Both the position numbers and the translations under genes were made by a program. The notes beneath the pieces are model-generated. The model was not told the DNA's origin and ran no database searches. It worked only from the letters and a program-made list of their open reading frames with translations. 64,000 bases of DNA, taken from positions 186,001 to 250,000 of the forward strand of contig NZ_JARACP010000002.1 in assembly GCF_028765545.1 (NCBI RefSeq). Direction: 5' to 3'. Below, piece after piece: positions 35,896 to 46,974 of the stretch. The DNA is from Aliivibrio sp. S4MY1. GTDB lineage: Bacteria > Pseudomonadota > Gammaproteobacteria > Enterobacterales > Vibrionaceae. The first letter of the stretch is position 1; each line of letters starts with the position of its first letter.

Positions 35896-38800
35896 ATGGC
35901 TGAAAATACATCAATAAACGCAGAGCAGATAATTGTTATTGATAAAAATGGTAACTTAAAGCTAATTACTCCAGGTGAAAAGGTGCCACCCGGCGAAATC
36001 GTTGTTGAAGGTTCTTCTGGTAGCTTAGTGGTTAACAGTATTGATTTACCAGAAGAAAGTGATGACATTGATGCAATACTAAGTGCAATTGTTGATGGCC
36101 AAGATCCTAGTCTTATCGCAGATGCTCCCGCTGCTGGTGAAGATAACGGTTCAAGTTTGACTACATCAACAGAGATTGAACGTATTGGAAAAAGTACTAT
36201 TGCTGAAACAAGTTTTGATACTTCTTCATTAGAGTCTCTTGGGCTATCGAAAACACAAAGTTTAACATTATTAGAACAATATAAAGTATATAGAGAGACT
36301 GGAGAGTTTCAAATTCCGGATCCAAGCAATGGCTTAATTAAAACCGCGCCGACGTTATTCATTCAAGAAATCGATGAAAACGGTGTTATTAATGAAGAAC
36401 GCGCAGAAAACGGCATTCAAGTAGAGGTAACTCTACCAATAGGCACAGAAGAAGGTGACAAAGTTGAGTTACGCGATGGTGATGGTGAGGTAGTTGGTGA
36501 GCATCTAATTACTGAAGATGATATTACAAATGGCAAGGTAGAAATCACTGTACCAACACCTACGCCAGATGGAAGTTATGAATACGTAGCCGATATTACA
36601 GATCCAAGTGGTGATAAGGGCCCAAGCTCTAATGAAGTGGAGTTTGAGCTTGATACGACGGCGCCTGGTGATGGCGAAGGCGACAACGGCAGTGATGTTG
36701 CACCAACGGTTCTTATCGATTCTGGCGAAGATGACATAATCAATGCAGCGGAAAAAGACGCGGGTGTTACGGCGAGTATTGAGCTACCTGAAGGTACAGA
36801 TCTGACCACAGATAGCCTAGTTATTTCAATTAATGGCGGTGAGCCACAAACAATCAAACTGTCGGATGCGACGTTTGATGAGAGTGGTAAAGTTGTGGTT
36901 TCTATTCCAGCAAGTGCCATTGTAGATGGTACGCCAGTGAAGGTTGACGCGATTGCTGTTGATGTCGCTGGTAATGAATCAGCTACGGGCAGCGATACGG
37001 CAGACGCGGATTTGGTGGCGCCTGGTGATGGTGAAGGTGACAACGGCAGTAACGCAGCACCAACGGTCGTGATTAACTCAGGCGATGATGACACCATTAA
37101 CGCTGATGAAAAAGACGCGGGTGTTACGGCGAGTATTGAGCTACCTGAAGGTACAGATCTGACCGCAGATAGCCTAGTTATTTCAATTAATGGCGGTGAG
37201 CCACAAACAATCAAACTGTCGGATGCGACGTTTGATGAGAGTGGTAAAGTTGTGGTTTCTATTCCAGCAAGTGCCATCGTAGATAGTACGCCAGTGAAGG
37301 TTGACGCGATTGCTGTTGATGTCGCTGGCAATGAATCAGCTACGGGCAGCGATACGGCAGACGTTGATTTGGTGGCGCCTGGTGATGGCGAAGGCGACAA
37401 CGGCGGTGATGTAGCACCAACAGTCGTGATTAACTCAGGCGATGATGACATCATCAATGCCGATGAAAAAGACGCGGGTATTACGGCAACAATTACGCTG
37501 CCAGAAGGTACGAACATTGCAGAAGACAGTGTGGTTGTAACCTTCTCAGATGGCACAACAGAGACTATTAAACTGTCAGAGATTGCCGTCACCGACGGTA
37601 AGTTCAGCGTAGCGATCCCAGCGGCAGCGATAGTGGATGGTCAAACAACAGAAGTGAGTGCGATCGTTGTTGATGGGGCAGACAATAAGTCGGCTACAGG
37701 CAGCGATACGGCGAGCGTGGATTTGGTGGCGCCTGGTGATGGCGAAGGCGACAACGGCAGTAACGCAGCACCAACAGTCGTGATTAACTCAGGCGATGAT
37801 GACACCATTAACGCTGATGAAAAAGACGCGGGTGTTACGGCGAGTATTGAGCTACCTGAAGGTACAGATCTGACCGCAGACAGCCTCATTATTTCAATTA
37901 ATGGTGGTGATCCACAAACAATCAAACTGTCGGATGCGACGTTCGATGAGAGTGGTAAAGTTGTGGTTTCTATTCCAGCAAGTGCCATCGTAGATGGTAC
38001 GCCAGTGAAGGTTGACGCGATTGCTGTTGATGTCGCTGGCAATGAATCAGCTACGGGCAGCGATACGGCGAGCGTGGATTTGGTGGCGCCTGGTGATGGC
38101 GAAGGCGACAACGGCGGTGATGTAGCACCAACAGTCGTGATTAACTCAGGCGATGATGACACCATTAACGCTGATGAAAAAGACGCGGGTGTTACGGCAA
38201 CAATCACGCTACCAGAAGGTACGAACATTGCCGAAGACAGTGTGGTTGTAACCTTCTCAGATGGCACAACAGACACCATTAAACTGTCAGAGATTACCGT
38301 CACCGACGGTAAGTTCAGCGTAGCGATCCCAGCGGCAGCGATAGTGGATGGTCAAACAACAGAAGTGAGTGCGATCGTTGTTGACGCGGCAGGTAATAAG
38401 TCGGTTACAGGCAGCGATACGGCAGGCGTTGATTTGGTGGCACCAGGTGATGGCGAAGGCGACAACGGCAGTGATGTTGCACCAACGGTCGTGATTAACT
38501 CAGGCGATGATGACATCATCAATGCGGCGGAAAAAGACGCGGGTGTTACGGCGAGTATTGAGCTACCTGAAGGTACAGATCTGACCACAGATAGCCTAGT
38601 TATTTCAATTAATGGCGGTGAGCCACAAACAATCAAACTGTCGGATGCGACGTTCGATGAGAGTGGCAAAGTTGTGGTTTCTATCCCAGCAAGTGCCATC
38701 GTAGATGGTACGCCAGTGAAGGTTGACGCGATTGTTGTTGATGTAGCTGGCAATAAGTCAGCGACGGGCAGCGATACGGCAGGCGTTGATTTGGTGGCGC

Positions 38801-41800
38801 CTGGTGATGGCGAAGGCGACAACGGCAGTGATGTTGCACCAACGGTCGTGATTAACTCAGGCGATGATGACACCATTAACGCTGATGAAAAAGACGTGGG
38901 TGTTACGGCGAGTATTGAGCTGCCAGAAGGCACAGATCTGACCGCAGATAGCCTCGTTATTTCAATTAATGGCGGTGAGCCACAAACAATCAAACTGTCG
39001 GATGCGACGTTCGATGAGAGTGGCAAAGTTGTGGTTTCTATCCCAGCAAGTGCCATCGTAGATGGTACGCCAGTGAAGGTTGACGCGATTGTTGTTGATG
39101 CCGCTGGCAATGAGTCAGCGACGGGCAGCGATACGGCAGACGTTGATTTGGTGGCGCCTGGTGATGGCGAAGGTGACAACGGCGGTGATGTTGCTCCAAC
39201 AGTTCTTATCGATTCTGGCGAAGATGACATCATCAATGCAGCGGAGAAAGACGCGGGTGTTACGGCAACAATTACGCTGCCAGAAGGTACGAACATTGCA
39301 GAAGACAGTGTGGTTGTAACCTTCTCAGATGGCACAATAGACACCATTAAACTGTCAGAGATTACCGTCACCGACGGTAAGTTCAGCGTAGCGATCCCAG
39401 TAGCAGCGATAGTGGATGGCCAAACAACAGAAGTGAGTGCGATCGTTGTTGACGCGGCAGGCAATGAGTCAGCGACGGGTAGCGATACTGCGGGCGTGGA
39501 TTTGGTGGCGCCTGGTGATGGTGAAGGTGACAACGGCAGTGATGTTGCTCCAACAGTTCTTATCGATTCTGGCGAAGATGACATCATCAATGCAGCGGAG
39601 AAAGACGCGGGTGTTACGGCAACAATCACGCTGCCAGAAGGTACGAACATTACAGAAGACAGTGTGGTTGTAACCTTCTCAGATGGCACAACAGACACCA
39701 TTAAACTGTCAGAGATTACCGTCACCGACGGTAAGTTCAGCGTAACTATCCCAGTAGCAGCGATAGTGGATGGCCAAACAACAGAAGTGAGTGCGATCGT
39801 TGTTGACGCAGCAGGCAATGAGTCCGTGGAAGGTTCAGACCGTGCTGAGGTTGATACGACTTATGGTGAAGAGACTGATGAGCCAGATAATGGGATCATT
39901 CAACCAACGGTGAGCATCTCGGACAATACGGATGATCAGGCAGAGCTCATCAGTGGCACAGAAAACGCAGACATCACGGTGAGCTTCGGTGAGGGCGTGA
40001 GTTCAGGCACAGCGCAAGTGGTTATTAGTGATGAAGATGGAGACACTGCAAACGACATCACGTTGAATGTGACGTTGAACAGTAATGGCACGGCCACGGT
40101 CGATGGTGGTTATACGGTGACGCAGAACGACGATGGCACTTACACTATTAATGACGTAGACGTGAAAACGCTGGCGGATGGCACCTTAACGGCAAATGCG
40201 ACATTCACCGACAGCGATGGCAACGTGGCGACCGCGAAAGATGATGTGGTGAAAGATACAGTCGCCCCAAACCCTCCAGCAATCACAAACATAACCGACG
40301 ACTCAGCAGAGAGTGATTACTCAACGGTGACATTACACGGTACTGGTGAGCCGGGAGCAACAATTACTATTTATGATGAAGATAATAACGTTGTCAATTC
40401 TTCTACAGCTATAACCGTAGATAGTGATGGTAACTGGACATTTGATATTTCTGACTTATCAGAAACCCCAGTCGGTGATAATGAATTCTTTAGCGTCACG
40501 CAAACAGATGAGAATGGTAATGTAAGCCTTCCTTCTGAACAAACTCATTATGCTCACGGTGAATTTAGTGGTACAGATGATTATGATGATTACGTATTAC
40601 TAGGTAAGGGAGATGACACTTTCAATTTAAACGATGATGATAAAAATGATCGAGTGGTTGTTGATGGTGGTGCAGGAACAGATACCGCTGTACTAGATTC
40701 GAATTTATCTGATTGTAAAGTTAGCCTTAATGAAAACGGTGAAATTGTTATTGTTGATAAAGAGGGAGATACAAACATCTTCCGCGACTTCGAACAATTT
40801 GAATTTAAAGATAAAGAAGATCCTCAGTCTGTATCAGATTTATTCAAACCAGTAGTTACAATTATTGATGATAAAAACAATGATGGCGTGATTAATAAAT
40901 CAGAGCTAGAAGGAAAAGTAACCGCAACATTTACTTTGCCTCCAGCAGCTGTAGCTGGAATGATTTTATTGATCACTATTGATGGTAATGCAGAACCTTA
41001 CGCGTTAACGGAAGCTGACATAGAGTTAGGTACTGTAACACGTGACGTTGATGTGCCAGAACATGGAGAAAGCATTAACGCAGATGCAAGCATGAGCTAT
41101 GAGGGACAAAGTTTCTCGGACTCTGATAATGCAGTTATGGATTCAAACTCAGCCCCAGATGCAGTAAATGACACCCTTATTTTTGATGGTTTAGCTGGAA
41201 GTTACTATGGTTATAACGACAGAGGACCTGATAAAGATGGTAATGATTTATCATCAATAGAACAGGTACTTGAGTTTATTAATGGTAATGATCCTGATGC
41301 CAGTTTTATAGCGAAAGAATTAGATTATGAGCGTGAAGCTAATGATCTTGGCGAAGATGATACATTGCAAGATTTCTTAGGTGATGATGCTGACTCTTTA
41401 TCGAGTGATCCAGGCGATTCTACTGATGCAATTTTGCATATTGAAGGTCAAGTCGAACTAGAGCCAGGAAGATATGGCTTTAAAGTAACTGCAGATGATG
41501 GTTATTTAATTAAAATCGATGGCGTTATTGTTGCTCAGTATGATGGAAATCAAAGTTCTTCAACAACAACTCCTGGAGAAGATGGTCATATTTATTTTGA
41601 CATAGATACTCCTGGATTCCATGAGATTGAAATTGTTTATTGGGATCACGGTGGTGCTTGTGAGCTTTCTATTGAGCTAGGAAAGTTTGATGAAAATAAT
41701 CAATTAATCGAATATAAAGATTTAGGTGATTATCCGTTATCACATCAAGGTAGTTTGGCAACAGAAGATAACATTGTCACTATTACGCCAGAAGACTTAT

Positions 41801-43845
41801 TAGGAAATGATACCGATGTTGATGGAGACGAATTAACAATCGTAGGTGTATCAAACCCAACTAATGGGACGGTTTCGATTAATGATGATGGTGAAATTGA
41901 ATTTAAGCCATCAGAAAACTTTAGCGGTGAAGTTACTTTTGATTACACCATCAGTGATGGAAATGGTGGCACAGATACAGCAACAGTAACAATTAATATT
42001 GATGCTGTTGCTGATGTTCCTGAGTTAACAGTTATATCTAAAACAGAGACTATATTTACTTCAAGCTTTGAGGACCAAGCTCAAGATGATAAGAAACAAT
42101 TCTCATTAGAAGTTGATGGATGGACTCCGATAAATGGCGAAGAAGCGATTGAAACTTGGGAGAGTGGTGTAGATATGAGTGATGGAGGTACCGTTCATGC
42201 GAGTGATGGTAATCAATTTATCGAACTAAACTCAGCTTCTCATTTTGAATCAGCTAAAGGGGTAGAAAGAGAGATAAATACTGAAGAGGGAACTCTTTAT
42301 ACTCTTACTTTAGATGTTGCACCAAGACCTGGCTTTGGCGAAGAATATAACTCATTTGATATTGTTGTTGATGGGGTTGTTGTTGGTTCGTGGAGCGGTT
42401 CTAGTCCGAAAGATCAAGGCTTAGATTGGAACTCAATTGAAGTGAATTTTTATGGTTCATCAGAACCGCAGAATATTCAGTTAGTATCGACAGGTACACA
42501 TCATAATTCCGGTCGAGGTGTATTAGTTGATAATCTAGTTATTGAAGAAGTTAATGGTATTGAGCTTGGTAATAATGGATTTGTTACAGATATCATATTA
42601 AGCGAATACATTGGTGGCGAGCTAACAGATACAGATAGCTCAGAGACATTAAGTTATGAATTATCAAACCTACCATCGGATGCGGTGATCTTAGTGGGTG
42701 ACGAACTAATTCCAATTAATAATGGAATAGTAGAGCTAACAGCAGATCAATTATCAACAGCTAAAATCCAATTGCCATTGAGTTATACCGGTAAGCTTTC
42801 GGTGTCAATTGTTGCTATTTCTACAGAGGCGAGTAATGGAGACCAAGCTAGAAGTGAAGCTCAAATCATTGACTGGGTAGTAACAGATATTCCAAATGTT
42901 GATGAAGACGTCAACTCAGAAGGTGATTTAGTTGACTCTGTTCAAGTTGTTCATGCTGGGACGGAACATGAATATACCATATGGGCTTCTTCAGGGTCAG
43001 GGAAGCCAAATGTAATGTTTGACAAAAATGACACACAGTCTGGATTAATTGTAGACGCTGGTGCTGCTGGTGATGATATATACTTAGGCTCTGGTGACGA
43101 TACAATTTACCTAGGAGATAGTCATGCAGGGGGATTTGATGTTAACCCTGATGATCCTAAGCTTATAAATGCTCAAAATGTAGTTGAAAATATTTTTAGT
43201 AAAGGGAGTGATTTAAATCATCTTCAGGATGGGGTTGAATCAGGATCATTTAAAAACATATCTGCTGACAGTAATGCTTATCTTGATCTTGGGCATGGTG
43301 GTGACGGTAATGACAAGATCTTTGGTCAAAATGGCGTTGATATTATGTTTGGTGGTAAAGGCGACGATTACCTAAGCGGAGGTAATGATAATGATGGTCT
43401 TCGCGGTGGTAGCGGTAATGATATTCTTGACGGTGGCTCAGGCAACGATATCTTAATAGGTGGACTTGGTGATGATATTCTTACTGGTGGAACAGGGGAA
43501 GATATCTTTAAGTGGGTTGATCAAGGTGTCGATAATAGTTTAGATAACGGTACAGACACCATCAAAGACTTTGTTGTAGGTGAGGACTTAATTGATTTAA
43601 CTGAAATTATCGGTGGCGATGATGATGTTATAAATATGGGTGATTTACTCTCTCATATTAGAGTATCAGAGGATGGGGACGATTTAACATTATCGATTAC
43701 AGATGACAGTGGAAATGAGCATGACATCGTAGTTGAAGGAGCTGTGACTTCATTTGGTCTTGAGAATGCAGATTTCTCTAATCAATCAGAAGTACTAACA
43801 AAACTATTGAACGATCAGATGTTTAAATTAGATGATATTACTTAA
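35896..43845 (+). CDS. Giant LapA-like RTX adhesin with LapG cleavage motif
   Basis: Surface adhesin of 2649 residues exported by the neighbouring type I system. N-terminal retention module (1-115) with PAAG at 78-81, the motif LapG cuts. An Ig-like segment (about 145-255) leads to nine tandem repeats (256-1322) of two kinds, 119 and 118 residues, in the order A A B A B A A B B. Then Ig-like domains (to about 1555), a PA14-like domain (about 1759-1949; [14 protein letters not shown]), a cadherin/VCBS-like domain (1955-2039), a lectin-like jelly-roll region (about 2049-2222), RTX repeats GGxGxDx (2459-2539) and a C-terminal secretion signal. No Cys-rich anchor. GGAG precedes the ATG. A. fischeri has described LapG targets LapV and LapI; I cannot say which, if either, this is. 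Confidence 0.93.
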   Translation: MAENTSINAEQIIVIDKNGNLKLITPGEKVPPGEIVVEGSSGSLVVNSIDLPEESDDIDAILSAIVDGQDPSLIADAPAAGEDNGSSLTTSTEIERIGKSTIAETSFDTSSLESLGLSKTQSLTLLEQYKVYRETGEFQIPDPSNGLIKTAPTLFIQEIDENGVINEERAENGIQVEVTLPIGTEEGDKVELRDGDGEVVGEHLITEDDITNGKVEITVPTPTPDGSYEYVADITDPSGDKGPSSNEVEFELDTTAPGDGEGDNGSDVAPTVLIDSGEDDIINAAEKDAGVTASIELPEGTDLTTDSLVISINGGEPQTIKLSDATFDESGKVVVSIPASAIVDGTPVKVDAIAVDVAGNESATGSDTADADLVAPGDGEGDNGSNAAPTVVINSGDDDTINADEKDAGVTASIELPEGTDLTADSLVISINGGEPQTIKLSDATFDESGKVVVSIPASAIVDSTPVKVDAIAVDVAGNESATGSDTADVDLVAPGDGEGDNGGDVAPTVVINSGDDDIINADEKDAGITATITLPEGTNIAEDSVVVTFSDGTTETIKLSEIAVTDGKFSVAIPAAAIVDGQTTEVSAIVVDGADNKSATGSDTASVDLVAPGDGEGDNGSNAAPTVVINSGDDDTINADEKDAGVTASIELPEGTDLTADSLIISINGGDPQTIKLSDATFDESGKVVVSIPASAIVDGTPVKVDAIAVDVAGNESATGSDTASVDLVAPGDGEGDNGGDVAPTVVINSGDDDTINADEKDAGVTATITLPEGTNIAEDSVVVTFSDGTTDTIKLSEITVTDGKFSVAIPAAAIVDGQTTEVSAIVVDAAGNKSVTGSDTAGVDLVAPGDGEGDNGSDVAPTVVINSGDDDIINAAEKDAGVTASIELPEGTDLTTDSLVISINGGEPQTIKLSDATFDESGKVVVSIPASAIVDGTPVKVDAIVVDVAGNKSATGSDTAGVDLVAPGDGEGDNGSDVAPTVVINSGDDDTINADEKDVGVTASIELPEGTDLTADSLVISINGGEPQTIKLSDATFDESGKVVVSIPASAIVDGTPVKVDAIVVDAAGNESATGSDTADVDLVAPGDGEGDNGGDVAPTVLIDSGEDDIINAAEKDAGVTATITLPEGTNIAEDSVVVTFSDGTIDTIKLSEITVTDGKFSVAIPVAAIVDGQTTEVSAIVVDAAGNESATGSDTAGVDLVAPGDGEGDNGSDVAPTVLIDSGEDDIINAAEKDAGVTATITLPEGTNITEDSVVVTFSDGTTDTIKLSEITVTDGKFSVTIPVAAIVDGQTTEVSAIVVDAAGNESVEGSDRAEVDTTYGEETDEPDNGIIQPTVSISDNTDDQAELISGTENADITVSFGEGVSSGTAQVVISDEDGDTANDITLNVTLNSNGTATVDGGYTVTQNDDGTYTINDVDVKTLADGTLTANATFTDSDGNVATAKDDVVKDTVAPNPPAITNITDDSAESDYSTVTLHGTGEPGATITIYDEDNNVVNSSTAITVDSDGNWTFDISDLSETPVGDNEFFSVTQTDENGNVSLPSEQTHYAHGEFSGTDDYDDYVLLGKGDDTFNLNDDDKNDRVVVDGGAGTDTAVLDSNLSDCKVSLNENGEIVIVDKEGDTNIFRDFEQFEFKDKEDPQSVSDLFKPVVTIIDDKNNDGVINKSELEGKVTATFTLPPAAVAGMILLITIDGNAEPYALTEADIELGTVTRDVDVPEHGESINADASMSYEGQSFSDSDNAVMDSNSAPDAVNDTLIFDGLAGSYYGYNDRGPDKDGNDLSSIEQVLEFINGNDPDASFIAKELDYEREANDLGEDDTLQDFLGDDADSLSSDPGDSTDAILHIEGQVELEPGRYGFKVTADDGYLIKIDGVIVAQYDGNQSSSTTTPGEDGHIYFDIDTPGFHEIEIVYWDHGGACELSIELGKFDENNQLIEYKDLGDYPLSHQGSLATEDNIVTITPEDLLGNDTDVDGDELTIVGVSNPTNGTVSINDDGEIEFKPSENFSGEVTFDYTISDGNGGTDTATVTINIDAVADVPELTVISKTETIFTSSFEDQAQDDKKQFSLEVDGWTPINGEEAIETWESGVDMSDGGTVHASDGNQFIELNSASHFESAKGVEREINTEEGTLYTLTLDVAPRPGFGEEYNSFDIVVDGVVVGSWSGSSPKDQGLDWNSIEVNFYGSSEPQNIQLVSTGTHHNSGRGVLVDNLVIEEVNGIELGNNGFVTDIILSEYIGGELTDTDSSETLSYELSNLPSDAVILVGDELIPINNGIVELTADQLSTAKIQLPLSYTGKLSVSIVAISTEASNGDQARSEAQIIDWVVTDIPNVDEDVNSEGDLVDSVQVVHAGTEHEYTIWASSGSGKPNVMFDKNDTQSGLIVDAGAAGDDIYLGSGDDTIYLGDSHAGGFDVNPDDPKLINAQNVVENIFSKGSDLNHLQDGVESGSFKNISADSNAYLDLGHGGDGNDKIFGQNGVDIMFGGKGDDYLSGGNDNDGLRGGSGNDILDGGSGNDILIGGLGDDILTGGTGEDIFKWVDQGVDNSLDNGTDTIKDFVVGEDLIDLTEIIGGDDDVINMGDLLSHIRVSEDGDDLTLSITDDSGNEHDIVVEGAVTSFGLENADFSNQSEVLTKLLNDQMFKLDDIT
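36661..39861 (+). repeat. Nine-copy tandem repeat of the adhesin (two interleaved types)
   Basis: Units begin at 36661, 37018, 37375, 37729, 38086, 38440, 38797, 39154 and 39508. Type A (ASIELPEG...SINGGEPQ) is 357 bp; type B (ATITLPEG...TFSDGTT) is 354 bp. All share the first third ([10 protein letters not shown]...INSGDDD) and the last third ([12 protein letters not shown]). The block is visibly richer in G+C than the rest of the gene. The near identity of copies makes it prone to copy-number change and to assembly error. Confidence 0.92.
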
Positions 43846-43865
43846 TTAGTGGATCTAACCTTCAA

Positions 43866-43898
43866 TTAAGGGCCTATTTTAGGCCCTTTTTATTTTTC
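43866..43898 (+). terminator. Terminator after the adhesin gene
   Basis: Stem AAGGGCCTA / TAGGCCCTT with a 4-base loop, then a T-rich run. Confidence 0.88.
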
Positions 43899-43958
43899 CC
43901 TTGTTTAAGGGCGCTCAAAAGAGCACAATTTCAACAAACAAGTCGAAGTGAGATTTAC

Positions 43959-44594
43959 ATGGAATTAGAAGATATTCGTCGTGATTATAGCCTTGGAGGC
44001 TTACGTAGAGCTGATTTACCACAAGAGCCAGTAGATCTATTTGAACTCTGGTTAAAACAAGCGGTAGAAGCAAAATTGACTGATCCAACCGCGATGACCG
44101 TTGCTACTGTGGATAAAAATGGACAACCATTTCAACGTATCGTGTTATTGAAGCATTTTGATAAGACAGGGTTTGTTTTTTATACCAACCTTGCATCTCG
44201 TAAAGCACAGCATTTGGAAGACCATAGTAAAATTTCTCTGCACTTTCCTTGGCACACTCTTGAACGTCAAGTTCACATTACAGGGACGGCTGAGAAACTA
44301 AGCGCACTTGAGAATATGAAATATTTCACCTCAAGGCCAAAAGAAAGTCAAATCGCAGCATGGGCAAGTAAACAAAGCAGCCGCTTAACGGCACGTTCAG
44401 CCCTTGAAGGTAAATATCTAGAGCTTAAACAGAAGTTTGCTAAAGGGGAGATCCCTGTTCCTAAGTTTTGGGGAGGCTTTAGAGTGAATATTGAATCAAT
44501 TGAATTTTGGCAAGGTGGAGATCACCGACTTCATGATCGATTCCTATACAGTAAAGATCAAGATAACTGGGAGATCGACCGATTAGCGCCATGA
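43959..44594 (+). CDS. pdxH: Pyridoxamine 5'-phosphate oxidase
   Basis: FMN enzyme that oxidises pyridoxine or pyridoxamine phosphate to pyridoxal phosphate. The length, 211 residues, is typical. Seen: the N-terminal [14 protein letters not shown], the FMN-binding [10 protein letters not shown] and [14 protein letters not shown], and the C-terminal signature around [15 protein letters not shown] with the catalytic Arg-His pair. Monocistronic, between terminators. Confidence 0.96.
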   Translation: MELEDIRRDYSLGGLRRADLPQEPVDLFELWLKQAVEAKLTDPTAMTVATVDKNGQPFQRIVLLKHFDKTGFVFYTNLASRKAQHLEDHSKISLHFPWHTLERQVHITGTAEKLSALENMKYFTSRPKESQIAAWASKQSSRLTARSALEGKYLELKQKFAKGEIPVPKFWGGFRVNIESIEFWQGGDHRLHDRFLYSKDQDNWEIDRLAP

Positions 44595-44625
44595 TCTTGG
44601 CTTGATCTTAATGAATAAATAAAAA

Positions 44626-44663
44626 TGAAATGCCGATGATTATAAGATCATCGGCATTTTTAT
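44626..44663. terminator. Bidirectional terminator, pdxH / punR
   Basis: Stem AAATGCCGATGAT / ATCATCGGCATTT with a 6-base loop. Confidence 0.9.
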
Positions 44664-45568
44664 GTCTCTTTTAGCCACTCAGTATTAAGTTTCTCTGTAT
44701 CACCGAGATAATCTAACAACCACTGAATGGCTATAGATTGATTATTATTATTCCAAGCAAGGCAACATGGACTCGGGTCAATATGGTTTTCTATCTTCTT
44801 ACTAATTACTTGACCGGTTTCTAATAATCTTTTGGCTCTATGAGCTGGCATAACACCAACGCCTAAACCATCAATAAAACACTGTTCAGCACTGTGCCAA
44901 TTGGGAACGATAAGGCGACGTTGATTATCTAACTGCCATGTCGAGCGTTTTGGTAATATCTGAGAGGTGTCTTCCAAGCAAATTACTGGATATTTAATTA
45001 ACTCGGAATGTGGGATTTGGTCTTCATAACCCGCTAATGGATGATTAAGGCCAACCACAAATTCCCAGGCGAGTTCTCCCATAGGACGGTATGAGAAATC
45101 GCCACCAATCGGAATGGTTGCAGTTGCACCAATACCAATATCGGCACGACCCGTCATTAAGGCATCCCACACACCGTTAAACACTTCCATGGTTAGTTGA
45201 AGCTCAATGTCGGGAAAGGTGGCGTAAAAGTCTCGAACGAGCTGGTTTACCCCATTTTCACGAACGACATTATCTAAAGCTACTGACACACTTTGTTGCC
45301 AGCCGTTTGCCACTCGTTGAGTGTTGAATCGAATGTCTTCCATTTCTTTAAGGAGTTTTCTTGTTTGCTCGACAAAATAGGTTCCGGCGGCAGTCAGTTC
45401 GACTTTACGGTGTAAGCGAGTAAATAAGCATACATTTAAACGCTCTTCTACAGACTTAATGGTGTAGCTGATCGCGCTAGGTACTTTATGTAACTCATCT
45501 GCAGCATGGCTAAAACTGCCTAATCGTGCAACGGACTCAATCGTGATTAATTCATGGTATGAAAACAT
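44660..45568 (-). CDS. punR: PunR, LysR-type regulator of purine transport
   Basis: 302-residue LysR protein that follows E. coli PunR (YdhB) closely: HTH with GSFSHAADELHKVPSAISYTI, EVFNGVWDALMTGRADIGIGAT, QLDNQRRLIVPNWHSAEQC, and a C-terminal WLLDYLGDTEKLNTEWL. In E. coli it activates the divergent punC in response to purines. The same divergent pairing occurs here, which supports the call. AGG precedes the ATG. The gene overlaps the terminator shared with pdxH by a few bases at its 3' end. Confidence 0.9.
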   Translation of the reverse strand: MFSYHELITIESVARLGSFSHAADELHKVPSAISYTIKSVEERLNVCLFTRLHRKVELTAAGTYFVEQTRKLLKEMEDIRFNTQRVANGWQQSVSVALDNVVRENGVNQLVRDFYATFPDIELQLTMEVFNGVWDALMTGRADIGIGATATIPIGGDFSYRPMGELAWEFVVGLNHPLAGYEDQIPHSELIKYPVICLEDTSQILPKRSTWQLDNQRRLIVPNWHSAEQCFIDGLGVGVMPAHRAKRLLETGQVISKKIENHIDPSPCCLAWNNNNQSIAIQWLLDYLGDTEKLNTEWLKET

Positions 45569-45593
45569 AAAAGACCTGATGTTTATTTATTCA

Positions 45594-45610
45594 CATCAAA
45601 TTATTTGATG
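45594..45610. promoter_or_regulatory. Palindrome between punR and punC, probable PunR operator
   Basis: CATCAAATTATTTGATG, a perfect 7-bp dyad with a 3-base centre, 26 bases before the punR start and 89 before punC. The T-N11-A shape fits a LysR site; binding is inferred. Confidence 0.55.
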
Positions 45611-45698
45611 TAAAGTGCAAATTATATCGTTTCACAAGAGTAGCAACTAGCACATAGAATGCAACGAATTTTAAAAATGTTCAGCTTTGGAGAAGAAC

Positions 45699-46892
45699 AT
45701 GGAAAACAAAAAACAATCTATCCCGTACATTTGGCTAGCGGGCTTAAGTATGCTGGGCTTCTTAGCTACTGATATGTATTTACCTGCATTCGATATTATT
45801 CGTGGCGATTTAGCAACAACAGAAAATATGATTGGATTAACCCTAAGTATTTTCTTGTTAGGTATGGCGATTGGTCAACTTTTTTACGGACGATTGACTC
45901 AAAAGTTAGGAACGAAAAAATCACTGATCATTGGTTTAAGCATTTTTGCAGTCAGTAGTTTAGCTGCTTCATTTTCAACCAGTGTCGAAATGCTATTAGT
46001 TGCCCGTTTCTTCCAAGCGCTGGGTGCTTGTAGTGCTAATGTTATTTGGCAAGCAATGGTTATTCAGCGTTACGATGCGAAAACATCACAGCGTATTTTT
46101 GCGACAATTATGCCATTAGTTGCTCTTTCTCCTGCATTGGCTCCTTTATTAGGTGCTGCGATTGAAAAGTTCTACGGTTGGTCAATGATATTCGTAACAT
46201 TAACAATTATTGGTGTTGGCTTAGCAGTAAGAACGTTTGCAGATAAAGAACCAAAACAAGAGCAAGCAACATCAGGAAAAACCATTACTTTTCGTGATGT
46301 TATCAAGTCAAAAAAATTCACAGGAAATATGTTAATTTACGCAGCAAGCTCAGCGATCTTCTTTGCGTGGTTAACGGGGTCACCGTTTGTAATGACTCAA
46401 ATGGGCTATTCAGGTTCTGATATCGGTTTAAGTTATGTTCCACAAACTATTGCCTTTATCGTTGGTGGTTACGGTTGTCGTTGGGCATTAGAACGCTTTA
46501 ATGCACAGCAAGTACTGCCATGGATTTTAAAATTATCTATCGCGAGTGTGGTTACGGTTTTCTTAGTGTCATGGAGAATGGATGTATCATCAATCATTCC
46601 AATGCTCATTCCGTTCTGCTTCTTAGCGGCGGCAAATGGTGCGGTGTACCCAATTGTAGTGAATAACGCATTAATTGATTTTAAAGAAGGCAGTGCTGTT
46701 GCTTCTGGTCTACTTAATTTCTTACAGATGCTTTTCTGTGTAGCGGCAAGTGCAATGGTATCGAGCATTAGTTACATGGGCGCAATCTCTATGGGGAGCA
46801 TCATGTTATTGCAATTAGTTTTCTTATTCATCGGTGCAGTCATGGTGTTTAAAGCGAACAAAGAAGAAAATATGGAATTAGCAGAGCAATAA
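45699..46892 (+). CDS. punC: PunC, purine nucleoside importer (MFS, DHA1)
   Basis: Inner membrane transporter of 397 residues with about 12 helices, of the Bcr/CflA branch. Close to E. coli PunC (YdhC): WLAGLSMLGFLATDMYLPAFD, RIFATIMPLVALSPALAPLLG, NMLIYAASSAIFFAWLTGSP and GLSYVPQTIAFIVGGYGCR. E. coli PunC imports adenosine-type purines although it was first classed as a drug exporter. GGAG is eight bases before ATG 45699; TTG 45687 is open but overlaps the GGAG. Confidence 0.9.
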   Translation: MENKKQSIPYIWLAGLSMLGFLATDMYLPAFDIIRGDLATTENMIGLTLSIFLLGMAIGQLFYGRLTQKLGTKKSLIIGLSIFAVSSLAASFSTSVEMLLVARFFQALGACSANVIWQAMVIQRYDAKTSQRIFATIMPLVALSPALAPLLGAAIEKFYGWSMIFVTLTIIGVGLAVRTFADKEPKQEQATSGKTITFRDVIKSKKFTGNMLIYAASSAIFFAWLTGSPFVMTQMGYSGSDIGLSYVPQTIAFIVGGYGCRWALERFNAQQVLPWILKLSIASVVTVFLVSWRMDVSSIIPMLIPFCFLAAANGAVYPIVVNNALIDFKEGSAVASGLLNFLQMLFCVAASAMVSSISYMGAISMGSIMLLQLVFLFIGAVMVFKANKEENMELAEQ

Positions 46893-46913
46893 TCTGTATA
46901 AAATGATGTGATA

Positions 46914-46952
46914 AAAATAGCATTGAGCGTAACTGCCAATGCTATTTTTTTG
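46914..46952. terminator. Bidirectional terminator after punC
   Basis: Stem AATAGCATTG / CAATGCTATT, 11-base loop, A and T runs on both sides. Confidence 0.88.
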
Positions 46953-46974
46953 CTTATAAGAAACAAAAATCCAT

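Noticed and set aside
36576-39818. Three long minus-strand open frames (338, 220 and 488 codons) opposite the adhesin repeats
   Set aside because: They mirror the repeated, stop-poor plus-strand coding units. The products are Ser/Pro/Thr-rich low-complexity chains with no ribosome sites.
36661-39861. CRISPR or other non-coding repeat array
   Set aside because: The unit is over 350 bp, in frame, and encodes Ig-like domains of one large protein; no short repeat-spacer pattern.
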